Made by a program: the position numbers and the translations under genes. A model generated the notes under the pieces. That model worked only from the letters and a program-made list of their open reading frames with translations, ran no database searches and was not told the origin of the DNA. 64,000 bases of DNA from contig NZ_QGGP01000007.1 in the NCBI RefSeq assembly GCF_003148645.1, positions 1-64,000 on the forward strand, given 5' to 3'. Source of the DNA: Xanthomarina spongicola. GTDB lineage: Bacteria > Bacteroidota > Bacteroidia > Flavobacteriales > Flavobacteriaceae. The first letter of the stretch is position 1, and the number at the start of each line of letters is the position of its first letter. Positions 51,942 to 60,575 of this stretch are shown one piece after another.

Positions 51942-53951
51942 ATGTCAGAGCAAGATAACCTGCAAAAAGCAGACGGAAAAGAAGAATTATTAGTTTCAAC
52001 AAATCAAATTGAAGACAAAAAAGATACTATTGAAGAAAAATCTGAAGAAGTAGAAAGTCAAAAAGGTGATGCTGATGTTGTTTCAGAAGTAGAAGAACCT
52101 CAAACTGAAAGCAACATTCAAAACAAACCAGAAGAAACTGATAATCAAGAAAATGATGATAAAGTAATTTCAGAAATTGAAGAGTCTAACGCTGAAGATG
52201 CCGAAGATGAAGGCAGTATGGATAGACATGTAATAGTTAAAAAAGACTATGAAAAAATGTCAATGGAAGAACTTGCAGACGAACTAGAGAATCTTGTTAG
52301 TAAAGAGAAAGCACAAGCCATAAAAACACATGTTGAAGAAATAAGAAGTGAATTTAAATCTAAATTTAGCACACTTCTAGACGAGAAGAAAGAAGAGTTT
52401 TTAAATGATGGAGGAAATGAAATTGATTTTTATTACTCTAGCCCATTACAGAAAAGAGTTAAAGACATTATTAAGGAATACAGAGCAAAAATTACTTCGC
52501 ATTATAAAAATATTGAAAATAATTTAAAAGATAATTTAACTGAAAGATTAGAAATTATTGAAGAAATTAAAGGTTTAATTAATGTTGAAGAAAATATAAA
52601 TACCACATATAAGCACTTTAAAGAATTACAAGAAAGATGGCGTAATGCTGGTCCTATACCAAGAGATAAATACAATAATGCATGGAATAGTTACCATCAT
52701 CATGTTGAAATTTTTTACGATTTTCTTCACTTAAATCGCGACTTAAGAGATTTAGATTTTAAACATAATTTAGAGCAAAAATTAAAAATTATAGAACGTG
52801 CTGAAGAATTAGCACAAGACGATGATTTAAACCGTTCGTTTAGAGAGTTACAAGTTTTACACAAAATGTGGAAAGAAGAACTTGGACCTGTAGATAAAGA
52901 ACATAGAGAAGACATTTGGAAACGTTTTAAAGCTGCAACCAAAACCATTCATGACAAACGTCAAGTTTATTTTAATGAATTAGATAAGGTTTACGAAAAA
53001 AACCTTGAGATTAAACATGAGATAATTGAAAAAATAATAAAACTTAGTGAAGGCGAAACAAAATCTCATGGCGAATGGCAAAAGAAAATTAAAGAGCTAG
53101 AGGCTTTAAGAAACGAGTTTTTTAGCGCTGGAAAAGTACCAATAAAAGTAAATGAAGCTACTTGGTCTACTTTTAAAACAGCTGTTAGAAACTTTAATAG
53201 AAAGAAAAATGCTTTTTATAAAGAATTAAAAAAAGATCAATATGATAACCTTCAGAAAAAATTAGATCTAATAAAAATTGCTGAAGACAATAAAGACAGT
53301 GATGACTTTGAGGTTACAACTGCTTTAATGAAAAAAATACAAAGCGATTGGAAGAAAATTGGTCATGTACCTAGAAAAAATAGTGACAAAATATGGAATC
53401 AGTTTAAAACTGCATGCAACTACTATTTCGATAAATTACATGAAGCTAAAAACGAAGCAGATAAAGAAGGTATTGAAGCTTATAACGACAAAGTAAAGTT
53501 GCTTGAAGAAATTAAAACTCTTGAACTTTCTGGTAAAAAGGAAACAGACTTAAAAACTATTAAAACGTACATAGATAAGTGGAAAAACATTGGAAATGTA
53601 CCAAGCAATAAGAGATATATTGAAGGAAAATTAAATAAAACCTTAGATAATTATTTTAAAAGTTTAAAATTAAATAAAACTGAAGCAGAGTTAATCAAGT
53701 TCGAAAACAAATTAGAGGTTTTAAATAATTCTGACGACTCGAGACATCTAGATAACGAACGCTCCTTTATAAGTAAAAAAATTAAAGAAGCTAAAAGTGA
53801 AATTAATCAATTGGAAAATAATTTACAATTTTTTACAAATGTAGACGAAACAAACCCTCTTGTTAAAGAAGTAATAGATAACATTCAAAAACACAAAGAC
53901 AATCTCGCTCTTTGGAAAACTAAGCTCAATAAAATTAAAAAGTTTTATTAA
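51942..53951 (+). CDS. DUF349-repeat coiled protein
   Basis: A 669-residue, strongly acidic/basic, mostly helical protein. The first ~90 residues are an acidic low-complexity tail rich in Glu/Asp. Then follow repeated DUF349 units, each with a conserved W: LQERWRNAGPIPRDKYNNAWNSYHHH, LHKMWKEELGPVDKEHREDIWKRFKAA, IKSDWKKIGHVPRKNSDKIWNQFKTA (as QSDWKKIGHVP) and DKWKNIGNVPSNK. No enzymatic motif. Function unknown; domain proteins are conserved across Bacteroidota. Confidence 0.85.
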   Translation: MSEQDNLQKADGKEELLVSTNQIEDKKDTIEEKSEEVESQKGDADVVSEVEEPQTESNIQNKPEETDNQENDDKVISEIEESNAEDAEDEGSMDRHVIVKKDYEKMSMEELADELENLVSKEKAQAIKTHVEEIRSEFKSKFSTLLDEKKEEFLNDGGNEIDFYYSSPLQKRVKDIIKEYRAKITSHYKNIENNLKDNLTERLEIIEEIKGLINVEENINTTYKHFKELQERWRNAGPIPRDKYNNAWNSYHHHVEIFYDFLHLNRDLRDLDFKHNLEQKLKIIERAEELAQDDDLNRSFRELQVLHKMWKEELGPVDKEHREDIWKRFKAATKTIHDKRQVYFNELDKVYEKNLEIKHEIIEKIIKLSEGETKSHGEWQKKIKELEALRNEFFSAGKVPIKVNEATWSTFKTAVRNFNRKKNAFYKELKKDQYDNLQKKLDLIKIAEDNKDSDDFEVTTALMKKIQSDWKKIGHVPRKNSDKIWNQFKTACNYYFDKLHEAKNEADKEGIEAYNDKVKLLEEIKTLELSGKKETDLKTIKTYIDKWKNIGNVPSNKRYIEGKLNKTLDNYFKSLKLNKTEAELIKFENKLEVLNNSDDSRHLDNERSFISKKIKEAKSEINQLENNLQFFTNVDETNPLVKEVIDNIQKHKDNLALWKTKLNKIKKFY

Positions 53952-53977
53952 TCAAGTAACCAATGTTACTAAAAATA

Positions 53978-54028
53978 AAAATCCTATTTGAAGTTTCAGC
54001 AAATGCTTAAGCTCACAAATAGGATTTT
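53978..54028 (+). terminator. Terminator after the DUF349 gene
   Basis: A 13-bp stem AAAATCCTATTTG / CAAATAGGATTTT with a 25-nt loop containing a small AGC-AAAT-GCT hairpin. The remaining ~170 bp before mazG contains nothing I recognise. Confidence 0.75.
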
Positions 54029-54200
54029 AATCTAACTAAACTAACTAAACGTTATTTTTTCCCAACCAAAAATAACTTCATATGTTATGACATTTTATAA
54101 AAGGTAAGAATTGATTATGCTATTAATCTACTTATGATAAATGCCATTTAGTTATATATACGTATAGAAGTTAAAAATGGATTATATAAAATTGAAAAAA

Positions 54201-54974
54201 TTACATTTTTTTGGCTTCTTCCCAAAATATATCCATCTCTTTAAGCGACATATCTTTTAAATTCTTATTCAAAGATTTTGCTTTAGATTCAAGATATTGA
54301 AATCGCTTAGAGAATTTTTTATTTGTTCTTTCAAGGGCATTTTCAGGATTGATGTTTAAAAATCTAGCATAATTAACCATAGAAAACAAGACATCTCCAA
54401 ACTCGCTTTCCATACCATCTTTATTATTATTTGCAACTTCCTGTTTAAACTCGTTTAACTCCTCCTCTACTTTTTCCCAAACTTGATTAGATTCTTCCCA
54501 ATCAAAACCTACACCTGCAACTTTATCTTGTATTCTATTTGCTTTAACTAGAGCTGGCAAACTTTTTGGTACACCTTCTAACACGCTAGATTTTCCTTCT
54601 TTTAGTTTTAGTTTTTCCCAATTTCGTTTTACATCCTCTTCATTTTCAACAACCACATTGCTATAAATATGTGGATGTCTGTCTACCAACTTATCGCAAA
54701 TACTGTTACAAACATCTGCAATATCAAAATGATTGGTTTCACTACCAATTTTCGAATAAAACACAATATGTAACAACACATCTCCTAATTCTTTTTTTAC
54801 CTCATTTAAATCGTTATCTAAAATAGCATCACCTAATTCATACGTTTCTTCAATGGTTAAATGTCTTAAACTTTCCATGGTTTGTTTTTTATCCCAAGGA
54901 CATTGCTCACGTAATTCATCCATTATGGTTAATAATCGGTCGAAAGCTTTAAGTTGATTTTCTCTAGAATTCAT
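54201..54974 (-). CDS. mazG: Nucleoside triphosphate pyrophosphohydrolase MazG
   Basis: A 257-residue two-domain MazG. The N-terminal CPWDKKQTMESLRHLTIEETYEL and ELGDVLLHIVFYSKI carry the EExxE/ExxD metal motifs; the second repeat is VEEELNEFKQEV...ESEFGDVLFSMVNYARFL. It hydrolyses NTPs to NMP and pyrophosphate, cleaning aberrant nucleotides or lowering ppGpp-related pools. It is not linked here to a toxin-antitoxin pair. Confidence 0.94.
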   Translation of the reverse strand: MNSRENQLKAFDRLLTIMDELREQCPWDKKQTMESLRHLTIEETYELGDAILDNDLNEVKKELGDVLLHIVFYSKIGSETNHFDIADVCNSICDKLVDRHPHIYSNVVVENEEDVKRNWEKLKLKEGKSSVLEGVPKSLPALVKANRIQDKVAGVGFDWEESNQVWEKVEEELNEFKQEVANNNKDGMESEFGDVLFSMVNYARFLNINPENALERTNKKFSKRFQYLESKAKSLNKNLKDMSLKEMDIFWEEAKKM

Positions 54975-55032
54975 TTGTGTGGTTTTGATAAAATTACAAT
55001 TTTATATATGATTTAAACTTCCATTTGAAACA

Positions 55033-55063
55033 AAAAAATCTAGCATTATTTGCTAGATTTTTT
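55033..55063. terminator. Terminator downstream of the DUF5606 gene
   Basis: Stem AAAAAATCTAGCA / TGCTAGATTTTTT with a 5-nt loop; A- and T-tracts on both sides. It closes the minus-strand def-DUF5606 transcript ahead of mazG. Confidence 0.82.
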
Positions 55064-55088
55064 ATTAATATATCTTTTAATAATATTT

Positions 55089-55511
55089 TTATTCTTCTTC
55101 ATCTGAAGCAGTAGTTTCTGCTACATCAAAATCTAACATATCGTGTTTTTGTAGTAAGTTATACCATTGTACAACCTTTTTAATATCGCTTGCATAAACG
55201 CGATCTTCATCATAATCTGGTAAGATTTCAAAAAAGTATTCCTCTAAAACATCTTTGCTATCTTTATGGCTAATAGGAGTTTCTTTACCATTCTCTTTCT
55301 CTTTAATCTTAGAAAGCACATTACGTAAAGGCACTTCTTCAGTTAAGGTATAAATAGCTATTTCACTTAATACGCTTACATTTTGATGGATGCTAACAGA
55401 CAATCTTTTTTTATCTAATAAAGACTCTGCAATAAAACCACCACGTGTTTGGGTTACTAATTTGTATAATCCTGGTTTTCCAGAAATGGCTAATACTTTT
55501 TCTAAACTCAT
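55089..55511 (-). CDS. DUF5606 protein
   Basis: A 140-residue protein matching the Bacteroidota DUF5606 family: ISGKPGLYKLVTQTRGGFIAESLLDKKRLSVS at the N-terminus, an acidic tail at the C-terminus. Length and position behind the def gene (53-bp gap) are the usual flavobacterial arrangement. Function unknown. No signal peptide. Confidence 0.85.
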   Translation of the reverse strand: MSLEKVLAISGKPGLYKLVTQTRGGFIAESLLDKKRLSVSIHQNVSVLSEIAIYTLTEEVPLRNVLSKIKEKENGKETPISHKDSKDVLEEYFFEILPDYDEDRVYASDIKKVVQWYNLLQKHDMLDFDVAETTASDEEE

Positions 55512-55564
55512 AATTAATTTTTAAGGAGCGCAAATATGCTACGTTTGTTATTTTAAAACAAATA

Positions 55565-56155
55565 TTATCGTTTCTTTTTTTGATTTGGAAAACGCATTCT
55601 GTAATCCACACTAATTTTCCCTTTAGAAATGTTTGTTAACTTTCCTTTTATCAAACGCTTTTTTAATACAGAAAGTTTATCTGTAAACAATATACCTTCA
55701 ATATGGTCGTATTCATGCTGAATGACTCTTGCAATCAAACCATCGAAAGTCTCTACTTGTTTTTCAAAATTTTCATCTAAATATTCTATTGTAATAATAG
55801 GTTGTCTAAACACATCTTCCCTAACATCTGGGATACTCAAACAACCTTCATTAAAAGCCCATTCGTCACCTTCTTCTTTGGTTATTTTTGCATTAATAAA
55901 GGTGCGTTTAAATTCTTTTAATTCCTTTTGTTCTTCTGGAGTCCATACATCATCTTCGGCAAAAGGAGAGGTATCTACAATAAACAATCTTATTGGAAGT
56001 CCTATTTGAGGAGCAGCTAAACCAACTCCAAAAGCACCATCCATAGTCTCATACATGTTTTCAATAAGCTCATTTAAGTTTGGGTACTCTTTAGTTATGT
56101 CTTTTCCCATTTTCTTTAAAACTGGGTCTCCATAAGCTACAATAGGTAAAATCAT
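55565..56155 (-). CDS. def: Peptide deformylase
   Basis: A 196-residue enzyme that removes the N-formyl group from new proteins. Started at the ATG at 56155 (MILPIVAYGDPVLKK); a frame from 56182 is longer than the family. Motif 1 GVGLAAPQIG, motif 2 EGCLSIPDVR with the metal Cys, motif 3 QHEYDHIEGILF with the HExxH. The C-terminal basic tail RFPNQKKKR is common in Bacteroidota. Confidence 0.95.
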   Translation of the reverse strand: MILPIVAYGDPVLKKMGKDITKEYPNLNELIENMYETMDGAFGVGLAAPQIGLPIRLFIVDTSPFAEDDVWTPEEQKELKEFKRTFINAKITKEEGDEWAFNEGCLSIPDVREDVFRQPIITIEYLDENFEKQVETFDGLIARVIQHEYDHIEGILFTDKLSVLKKRLIKGKLTNISKGKISVDYRMRFPNQKKKR

Positions 56156-56212
56156 TATTTGTGTTTTGTAAATTCTTTGCAAAAATACAATCTTTAATTA
56201 AGATATATAAAA

Positions 56213-56240
56213 AAACTCCTTTTATATAAAAGGAGTTTTA
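56213..56240. terminator. Perfect palindromic terminator
   Basis: AAAACTCCTTTTAT joined to its exact reverse complement gives a 28-bp perfect palindrome with terminal A/T tracts, between the small exported protein gene and def (both minus). Confidence 0.78.
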
Positions 56241-56266
56241 AAAACATTATATTATTTATAAGCTAA

Positions 56267-56515
56267 TTAGCAAATTTCGCTTTTATCTGCAACAAAGAAT
56301 AAATCTACTTCGCCTTTTAATTTAGAATCAATTTTAGCGTTTAATATATCTTTCTTTTTAGCTGTAATTTCTTTATTTGAATCTAATTTAATTTGCTCAA
56401 CATTATTATTTAATGCAACTTCAATTGTAGGATTTAAAACCTCTACATTAGATTGAGCATTTACTTGAAAAGTAGTTAATAAAACAATAGCAATTAATAT
56501 TAAAAATGATTTCAT
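56267..56515 (-). CDS. Small exported protein, unknown function
   Basis: An 82-residue precursor from the ATG at 56515: signal MKSFLILIAIVLLTTFQVNAQ, then a mature ~60-residue charged peptide (VEQIKLDSNKEITAKKKDILNAKIDSKLKGEVDLFFVADKSEIC is the region, rich in Lys/Asp) ending in Cys. No family recognised. Its upstream region holds repeated TGTATTTCAnCGATA motifs and it has its own terminator, so it is a separately controlled gene. Confidence 0.6.
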   Translation of the reverse strand: MKSFLILIAIVLLTTFQVNAQSNVEVLNPTIEVALNNNVEQIKLDSNKEITAKKKDILNAKIDSKLKGEVDLFFVADKSEIC

Positions 56516-56594
56516 GTCGTACATTTATTTATGATAACAGGACAAATATATATCCGACGAACGGTAAAAAAAGAATAAATTTGTTGAAAGACTA

Positions 56595-56679
56595 TGTAAA
56601 ATCGATAATATGACAAAAACATGTATTTCACCGATAAACGTACTACCTATAAACCTTTACAAGGTGTATTTCATCGATA
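56595..56679. repeat. Direct TGTATTTCAnCGATA repeats upstream of the small exported gene
   Basis: TGTATTTCACCGATA (56622-56636) and TGTATTTCATCGATA (56665-56679) match at 14 of 15 positions; a weaker third copy, TGTAAAATCGATA, begins at 56595. They lie 80-165 bp upstream of the minus-strand gene start at 56515 and just past the ruvX stop. They could be binding sites for a transcription factor. Confidence 0.4.
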
Positions 56680-56692
56680 TATTGATTTGAAG

Positions 56693-57103
56693 CTATCTGG
56701 AATACAAGTAACTTTGTAATATAAGTGTGGCACTAATTTCATCTACTAAAGCTTTATTTTTACGCTTTTTTTTAGATAAACCACTATCAATCATGGTTTG
56801 TACTGCCATTTTAGAAGTAAATCTTTCATCCACTCGTTCTATAGGAATTTTTGGAATGGCTTTTTTTAGTTTCTCTAAAAAAGGAATAATTAGTGCTTCA
56901 CTTTCAGAAGGGTTATTATCCATTTGTTTTGGTTCTCCAACTACAAAAAGTTCCACATTTTCTGATGTAGTATAATTTTTTAAAAATTCAATTAATTCCT
57001 TAGTGGCAACTGTCTCAAGCCCAGAGGCAATTATTTGCAACTCGTCTGTAACAGCTATTCCAGTTCTCACTTTTCCAAAATCTATGGCTAATATTCTTCC
57101 CAT
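56693..57103 (-). CDS. ruvX: Putative Holliday-junction resolvase YqgF/RuvX
   Basis: A 136-residue RNase H-fold protein: AIDFGKVRTGIAVTD with the first catalytic Asp, VVGEPKQMD and VDERFTSKMA with the later acidic residue. The family is essential in many bacteria and is linked to pre-16S rRNA processing as well as to Holliday-junction resolution. A -7 promoter element (57108-57115) lies only 4 bp upstream of the start codon. Confidence 0.93.
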   Translation of the reverse strand: MGRILAIDFGKVRTGIAVTDELQIIASGLETVATKELIEFLKNYTTSENVELFVVGEPKQMDNNPSESEALIIPFLEKLKKAIPKIPIERVDERFTSKMAVQTMIDSGLSKKKRKNKALVDEISATLILQSYLYSR

Positions 57104-57107
57104 TTGG

Positions 57108-57115
57108 CAAAGTTA
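57108..57115 (-). promoter_or_regulatory. -7 promoter element of ruvX, very close to the start codon
   Basis: TAACTTTG on the minus strand; only CCAA separates it from the ruvX ATG at 57103. If used, the transcript would be leaderless or nearly so. Confidence 0.45.
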
Positions 57116-57197
57116 CCATTTATATAGAAAAGATACATGAACTCACTCATATTTCATGTTTATAAAGATTAGACTTTATAGATTTCAATTATAGAGT

Positions 57198-57205
57198 TAT
57201 CTTTG
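57198..57205 (+). promoter_or_regulatory. -7 promoter element of dapD
   Basis: TATCTTTG matches TAnnTTTG exactly, 20 bp upstream of the ATG at 57226. Confidence 0.5.
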
Positions 57206-57225
57206 CCAAAACACATTCAAAAAAC

Positions 57226-58041
57226 ATGAAACAATTACAGCAAATTATAGAAAACGCTTGGGATAACAGAGAGTTATTATCAGACAAACAAACTATAGAT
57301 AGTATTCGAAAAGTTATATCCTTACTTGACGAAGGGACTTTAAGAGTCGCTGAACCAACTACAAATGGCTGGCAAGTAAACGAATGGGTAAAAAAAGCTG
57401 TGGTATTGTATTTTCCAATTCAAAAAATGGAAACTTTTGAAGTCGGTATTTTTGAATATCACGATAAAATTCCTTTAAAAACTGGTTATGCTGAAAAAGG
57501 AATTCGTGTTGTGCCTCATGCAGTTGCAAGACATGGAGCATACATTTCTAAAGGCGTAATTATGATGCCTAGTTATGTTAATATTGGTGCTTATGTAGAC
57601 GAAGGCACTATGGTAGATACTTGGGCTACTGTTGGTAGTTGTGCTCAAATTGGTAAAAACGTCCATCTTTCTGGTGGTGTAGGTATTGGTGGTGTTTTAG
57701 AACCCTTACAAGCTGCTCCTGTTATTATTGAAGACAATGCTTTTATTGGTTCTCGTTGCATTGTTGTTGAAGGTGTAAAAGTTGAAAAAGAAGCTGTTCT
57801 TGGAGCCAATGTGGTTTTAACAGCTTCAACAAAAATTATTGATGTTACAGGAGACAAACCTGTTGAAATGAAAGGTATTGTTCCTGCTCGTTCTGTAGTT
57901 ATTCCTGGAAGTTATACTAAAGAGTTTCCTGCTGGAACTTATAATGTACCATGTGCTTTAATTATTGGTAAGCGTAAAGAAAGTACCAATAAAAAAACAT
58001 CGCTTAACGATGCCTTACGTGAGTATGATGTTGCAGTTTAA
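57226..58041 (+). CDS. dapD: 2,3,4,5-tetrahydropyridine-2,6-dicarboxylate N-succinyltransferase
   Basis: A 271-residue left-handed beta-helix acyltransferase of the succinylase branch of lysine/DAP synthesis. N-terminal helical domain, then hexapeptide repeats (GAYISKGVIMMPSYVNIGAYVDEGTMVDTWATVGSCAQIG, in full repeats) and LSGGVGIGGVLEPLQA, EDNAFIGSRCIVVEGV. Same pathway as dapB at 12869. It overlaps the convergent kinase-like gene by 4 bp at the 3' end. Confidence 0.96.
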   Translation: MKQLQQIIENAWDNRELLSDKQTIDSIRKVISLLDEGTLRVAEPTTNGWQVNEWVKKAVVLYFPIQKMETFEVGIFEYHDKIPLKTGYAEKGIRVVPHAVARHGAYISKGVIMMPSYVNIGAYVDEGTMVDTWATVGSCAQIGKNVHLSGGVGIGGVLEPLQAAPVIIEDNAFIGSRCIVVEGVKVEKEAVLGANVVLTASTKIIDVTGDKPVEMKGIVPARSVVIPGSYTKEFPAGTYNVPCALIIGKRKESTNKKTSLNDALREYDVAV

Positions 58042-58829
58042 TTTTTAGAAAATCTCATCTTTCGTCCAGATTTACGTAATTTTTTAGAATTTACTTTTTT
58101 CTGAAACGCTCTACTATGCTTCAACATTAAACTATAAGTTTCTTTGTAAGATGTCTTATATAATTCCGAATATGTTTCAGACATGATTTTCACCATGGTT
58201 TTAGACAACCATAAACGTCTAAAATTGTGCATGCGTTTATTAAAATCCATAGTTTCGAAACGCATTCGGTTTAAATCTATTAAATAGAAATCGTATTGTT
58301 TCTCTAGCTTTTCAACAATTAAAGTGTTTCCAGGAGAATGATCTAAAAAGTTAATATTGTTTTCATGCAACTTAAACGTAAAGGCTGTAAACTGCTGTAA
58401 AATCTCCTTTCGGTTTGGAAATAACGGTTTATGGATTAAATCTCTAAAATCGAAATCGTAGTCAACATGTGTACTTATATAATAACTGGTTGTTAGACCA
58501 AAAGCATTAGTGTTTTCAATGTATGCTATTGGAAAAGGTGTTGAAATATCACAATCAATCAATTTTTTAGCATATTCAAAAGAACGTTTGGCTTTAGATT
58601 TCCTAATGTATTTATACACGAAACTGTTAAATGCATTTGGTATTTTAAACGACTTAATATTTATAGCTTCTCCATTAACTTCAAATTGTTTTATTACATT
58701 TCGTTGACCAATAGTTACATCCTTACCAGATGCTTCAAAATCTAAAATAATAGATTCTAGAGTTTCCTTTAAATGTTGGTATTTAGAATGTAAGTGTATA
58801 ATAGTAATAACAATTTTGAAATTTCTCAA
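58038..58829 (-). CDS. Kdo/lipopolysaccharide kinase-like protein
   Basis: A 263-residue protein kinase-fold enzyme of the Kdo/InaA group: a NIKSFKIPNAFNSFVYKYIRKSKAKRSF region, HENNINFLDHSPGNTLI as the catalytic loop and LIDLNRMRF as the metal-binding Asp motif. These kinases phosphorylate sugar residues of the LPS inner core. The coordinates use a TTG start at 58829; no in-frame ATG lies upstream of the conserved SKYQHL region, and a promoter-like TATCTTTG overlaps that TTG, so the true start is uncertain and may be a rare codon further in. Confidence 0.75.
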   Translation of the reverse strand: MRNFKIVITIIHLHSKYQHLKETLESIILDFEASGKDVTIGQRNVIKQFEVNGEAINIKSFKIPNAFNSFVYKYIRKSKAKRSFEYAKKLIDCDISTPFPIAYIENTNAFGLTTSYYISTHVDYDFDFRDLIHKPLFPNRKEILQQFTAFTFKLHENNINFLDHSPGNTLIVEKLEKQYDFYLIDLNRMRFETMDFNKRMHNFRRLWLSKTMVKIMSETYSELYKTSYKETYSLMLKHSRAFQKKVNSKKLRKSGRKMRFSKN

Positions 58830-58927
58830 AGATATGTTAATTGATATTTTAATAAAAGTAGAAAATATAATACTTTGCAGTTGATTAAGTTTACCGTAAA
58901 AGATTCCTGATTATTTGGGAAATGACT

Positions 58928-60004
58928 ATGAAAAAAATACTTGTCATACAAAACAAACGTATTGGAGATGTTTTAATAGCTTCAGTTATTGCACAAAACA
59001 TGAAAAAAATCTATCCAGAGAGTCAGATTGATTTTTTGGTGTACGATTATACTGTTGGAGTTATTGAAAACAATCCTTCTATAGACAGCATTATTTCAGT
59101 TAATGATAAAGAACTAAAAAAACTTGGCAATTTAAAACAGCTCATTCAAACAGTTAAAAAAAGAGAATACGACATAATCTTCGATCCATATTCCAAACTC
59201 CAAAGCCGTCTTATTTGTTATTTCTCGAAAGCTCCAATTAGAATTGGTTTTCAAAAAAGAGGTAAAAATCCACTTTTAAAATTCTATACGCATAATATTC
59301 CTTTTTTAGAGGACAAAACAAATATCTGTGGAAAAGCCATTGAAGATAGGATTAATATGGTAACCTCGGTTTTTTCTTTACCAGAAAACAACATAGATTT
59401 CGAACCAAAAATTGTTTTAACTGAAAAAGAAAAACAATACAACAAAATAGATAGTTACAACAAGCCCTTTATTATGCTTGGTATTTTAGGTAGTACACCT
59501 CAAAAATCCATGCCTTATAATTACATAGTAGAACTTATAGATTATATTACAGACAACTACCAAGTGAATGTGCTTTTCAACTATGCACCAAACCAAAAAG
59601 AAGATGCATTAAGCATATATAAAGATTGCAAAAACAAAGACAATATTATTATAGATATATATGAAGATAGCATTCGTGGTTTTATAAAACTCATGAATAA
59701 ATGCGAACTTTTAGTTGGTAACGAAGGTGGTATTGTCCATATCTCTAAAGCTTTAAACAAACCTACATTTACTATTTTTTCGCCTTATGTTATGAAAGAT
59801 CATTGGGCTAGTTTTGAAGATGGCAAAAAACATGCATCCATTCATTTACTGGAAGAAAAACCAGAATTGTATAATGAAAATAGTGTTGAAAACAGACGAA
59901 AAATTGAAGCAGATCCAAGCTTTATGTACAAGCAATTAACGCCAGAATTAATATTTCCTAAGCTGGAACAATTCTTAATGTTACATTTAAAAAACAATAC
60001 ATGA
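58928..60004 (+). CDS. Glycosyltransferase family 9 (heptosyltransferase-like)
   Basis: A 358-residue GT-B enzyme of the ADP-heptose:LPS heptosyltransferase family: MKKILVIQNKRIGDVLIASVIAQNMKKIYP at the N-terminus, DIIFDPYSKLQSRL, and the C-terminal LLVGNEGGIVHISKALNKPTFTIFSPY that binds the nucleotide sugar. An ATG two codons earlier (58922) is also possible. It adds sugars to the LPS core or a related glycan. Overlaps the methyltransferase gene by 4 bp (ATGA). Confidence 0.9.
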   Translation: MKKILVIQNKRIGDVLIASVIAQNMKKIYPESQIDFLVYDYTVGVIENNPSIDSIISVNDKELKKLGNLKQLIQTVKKREYDIIFDPYSKLQSRLICYFSKAPIRIGFQKRGKNPLLKFYTHNIPFLEDKTNICGKAIEDRINMVTSVFSLPENNIDFEPKIVLTEKEKQYNKIDSYNKPFIMLGILGSTPQKSMPYNYIVELIDYITDNYQVNVLFNYAPNQKEDALSIYKDCKNKDNIIIDIYEDSIRGFIKLMNKCELLVGNEGGIVHISKALNKPTFTIFSPYVMKDHWASFEDGKKHASIHLLEEKPELYNENSVENRRKIEADPSFMYKQLTPELIFPKLEQFLMLHLKNNT

Positions 60005-60570
60005 ATATTATAGACAAGTTTCATAATTGGCGAAGAAAACAACGTTGGAATAAACAATACAAAAAAGGACGTTGGAATAATTTAAAGAACCCAATTGAAG
60101 CGTCTAGATATAATACTATTAAAAATTTTATTATTGCTTATGGAAAAAGTAAACCAAGTATTTTAGACTTAGGCTCTGGTGAAGGCGTTCTTAACGAATA
60201 TTTAGATTCAAATTCTTATGCTTATTTTTTAGGAATAGATTTCTCTAAAGTCTCAATAGAATATGCTAAATCGAAGCAATTTCCTAATTCAGAATTTATC
60301 TCAGCAGACATCCATAATTATACACCAGAAAGAAAATTTGATGTTATTATTTTTAATGAAGCTTTTTATTATGTGCATGATTCTGAAAAAGAAAACGTTT
60401 TTCAACGTGTAATTTCTTGTTTAGAAGACAATGGTATACTTATCGTTTCTATATACAGAGAAGGATTGGGTTGCTGGGAATATTTTAATAATCTGGAACA
60501 ACTAAATTTTAAAGTTGTAACGACAACTCAAGAAAAAACTTACTGGAAAATAGGTGTTTATAAAAAATAA
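60001..60570 (+). CDS. Class I SAM-dependent methyltransferase
   Basis: A 189-residue Rossmann methyltransferase. SAM motif I ILDLGSGEGVLNEYL, then YFLGIDFSKVSIEYAKSKQF, FISADIHNYTP and FDVIIFNEAFYYVHD. A basic N-terminus (NWRRKQRWNKQYKKGRWNNL) precedes it. Coupled to the GT9 gene by a 4-bp overlap, so the substrate is probably a sugar or lipid of the same glycan (inference). Confidence 0.88.
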   Translation: MNIIDKFHNWRRKQRWNKQYKKGRWNNLKNPIEASRYNTIKNFIIAYGKSKPSILDLGSGEGVLNEYLDSNSYAYFLGIDFSKVSIEYAKSKQFPNSEFISADIHNYTPERKFDVIIFNEAFYYVHDSEKENVFQRVISCLEDNGILIVSIYREGLGCWEYFNNLEQLNFKVVTTTQEKTYWKIGVYKK

Positions 60571-60575
60571 CTGTT

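Noticed and set aside
54201-54974. MazG as part of a MazEF toxin-antitoxin system
   Set aside because: No mazE or mazF reading frames are next to it; it is a stand-alone housekeeping pyrophosphohydrolase.
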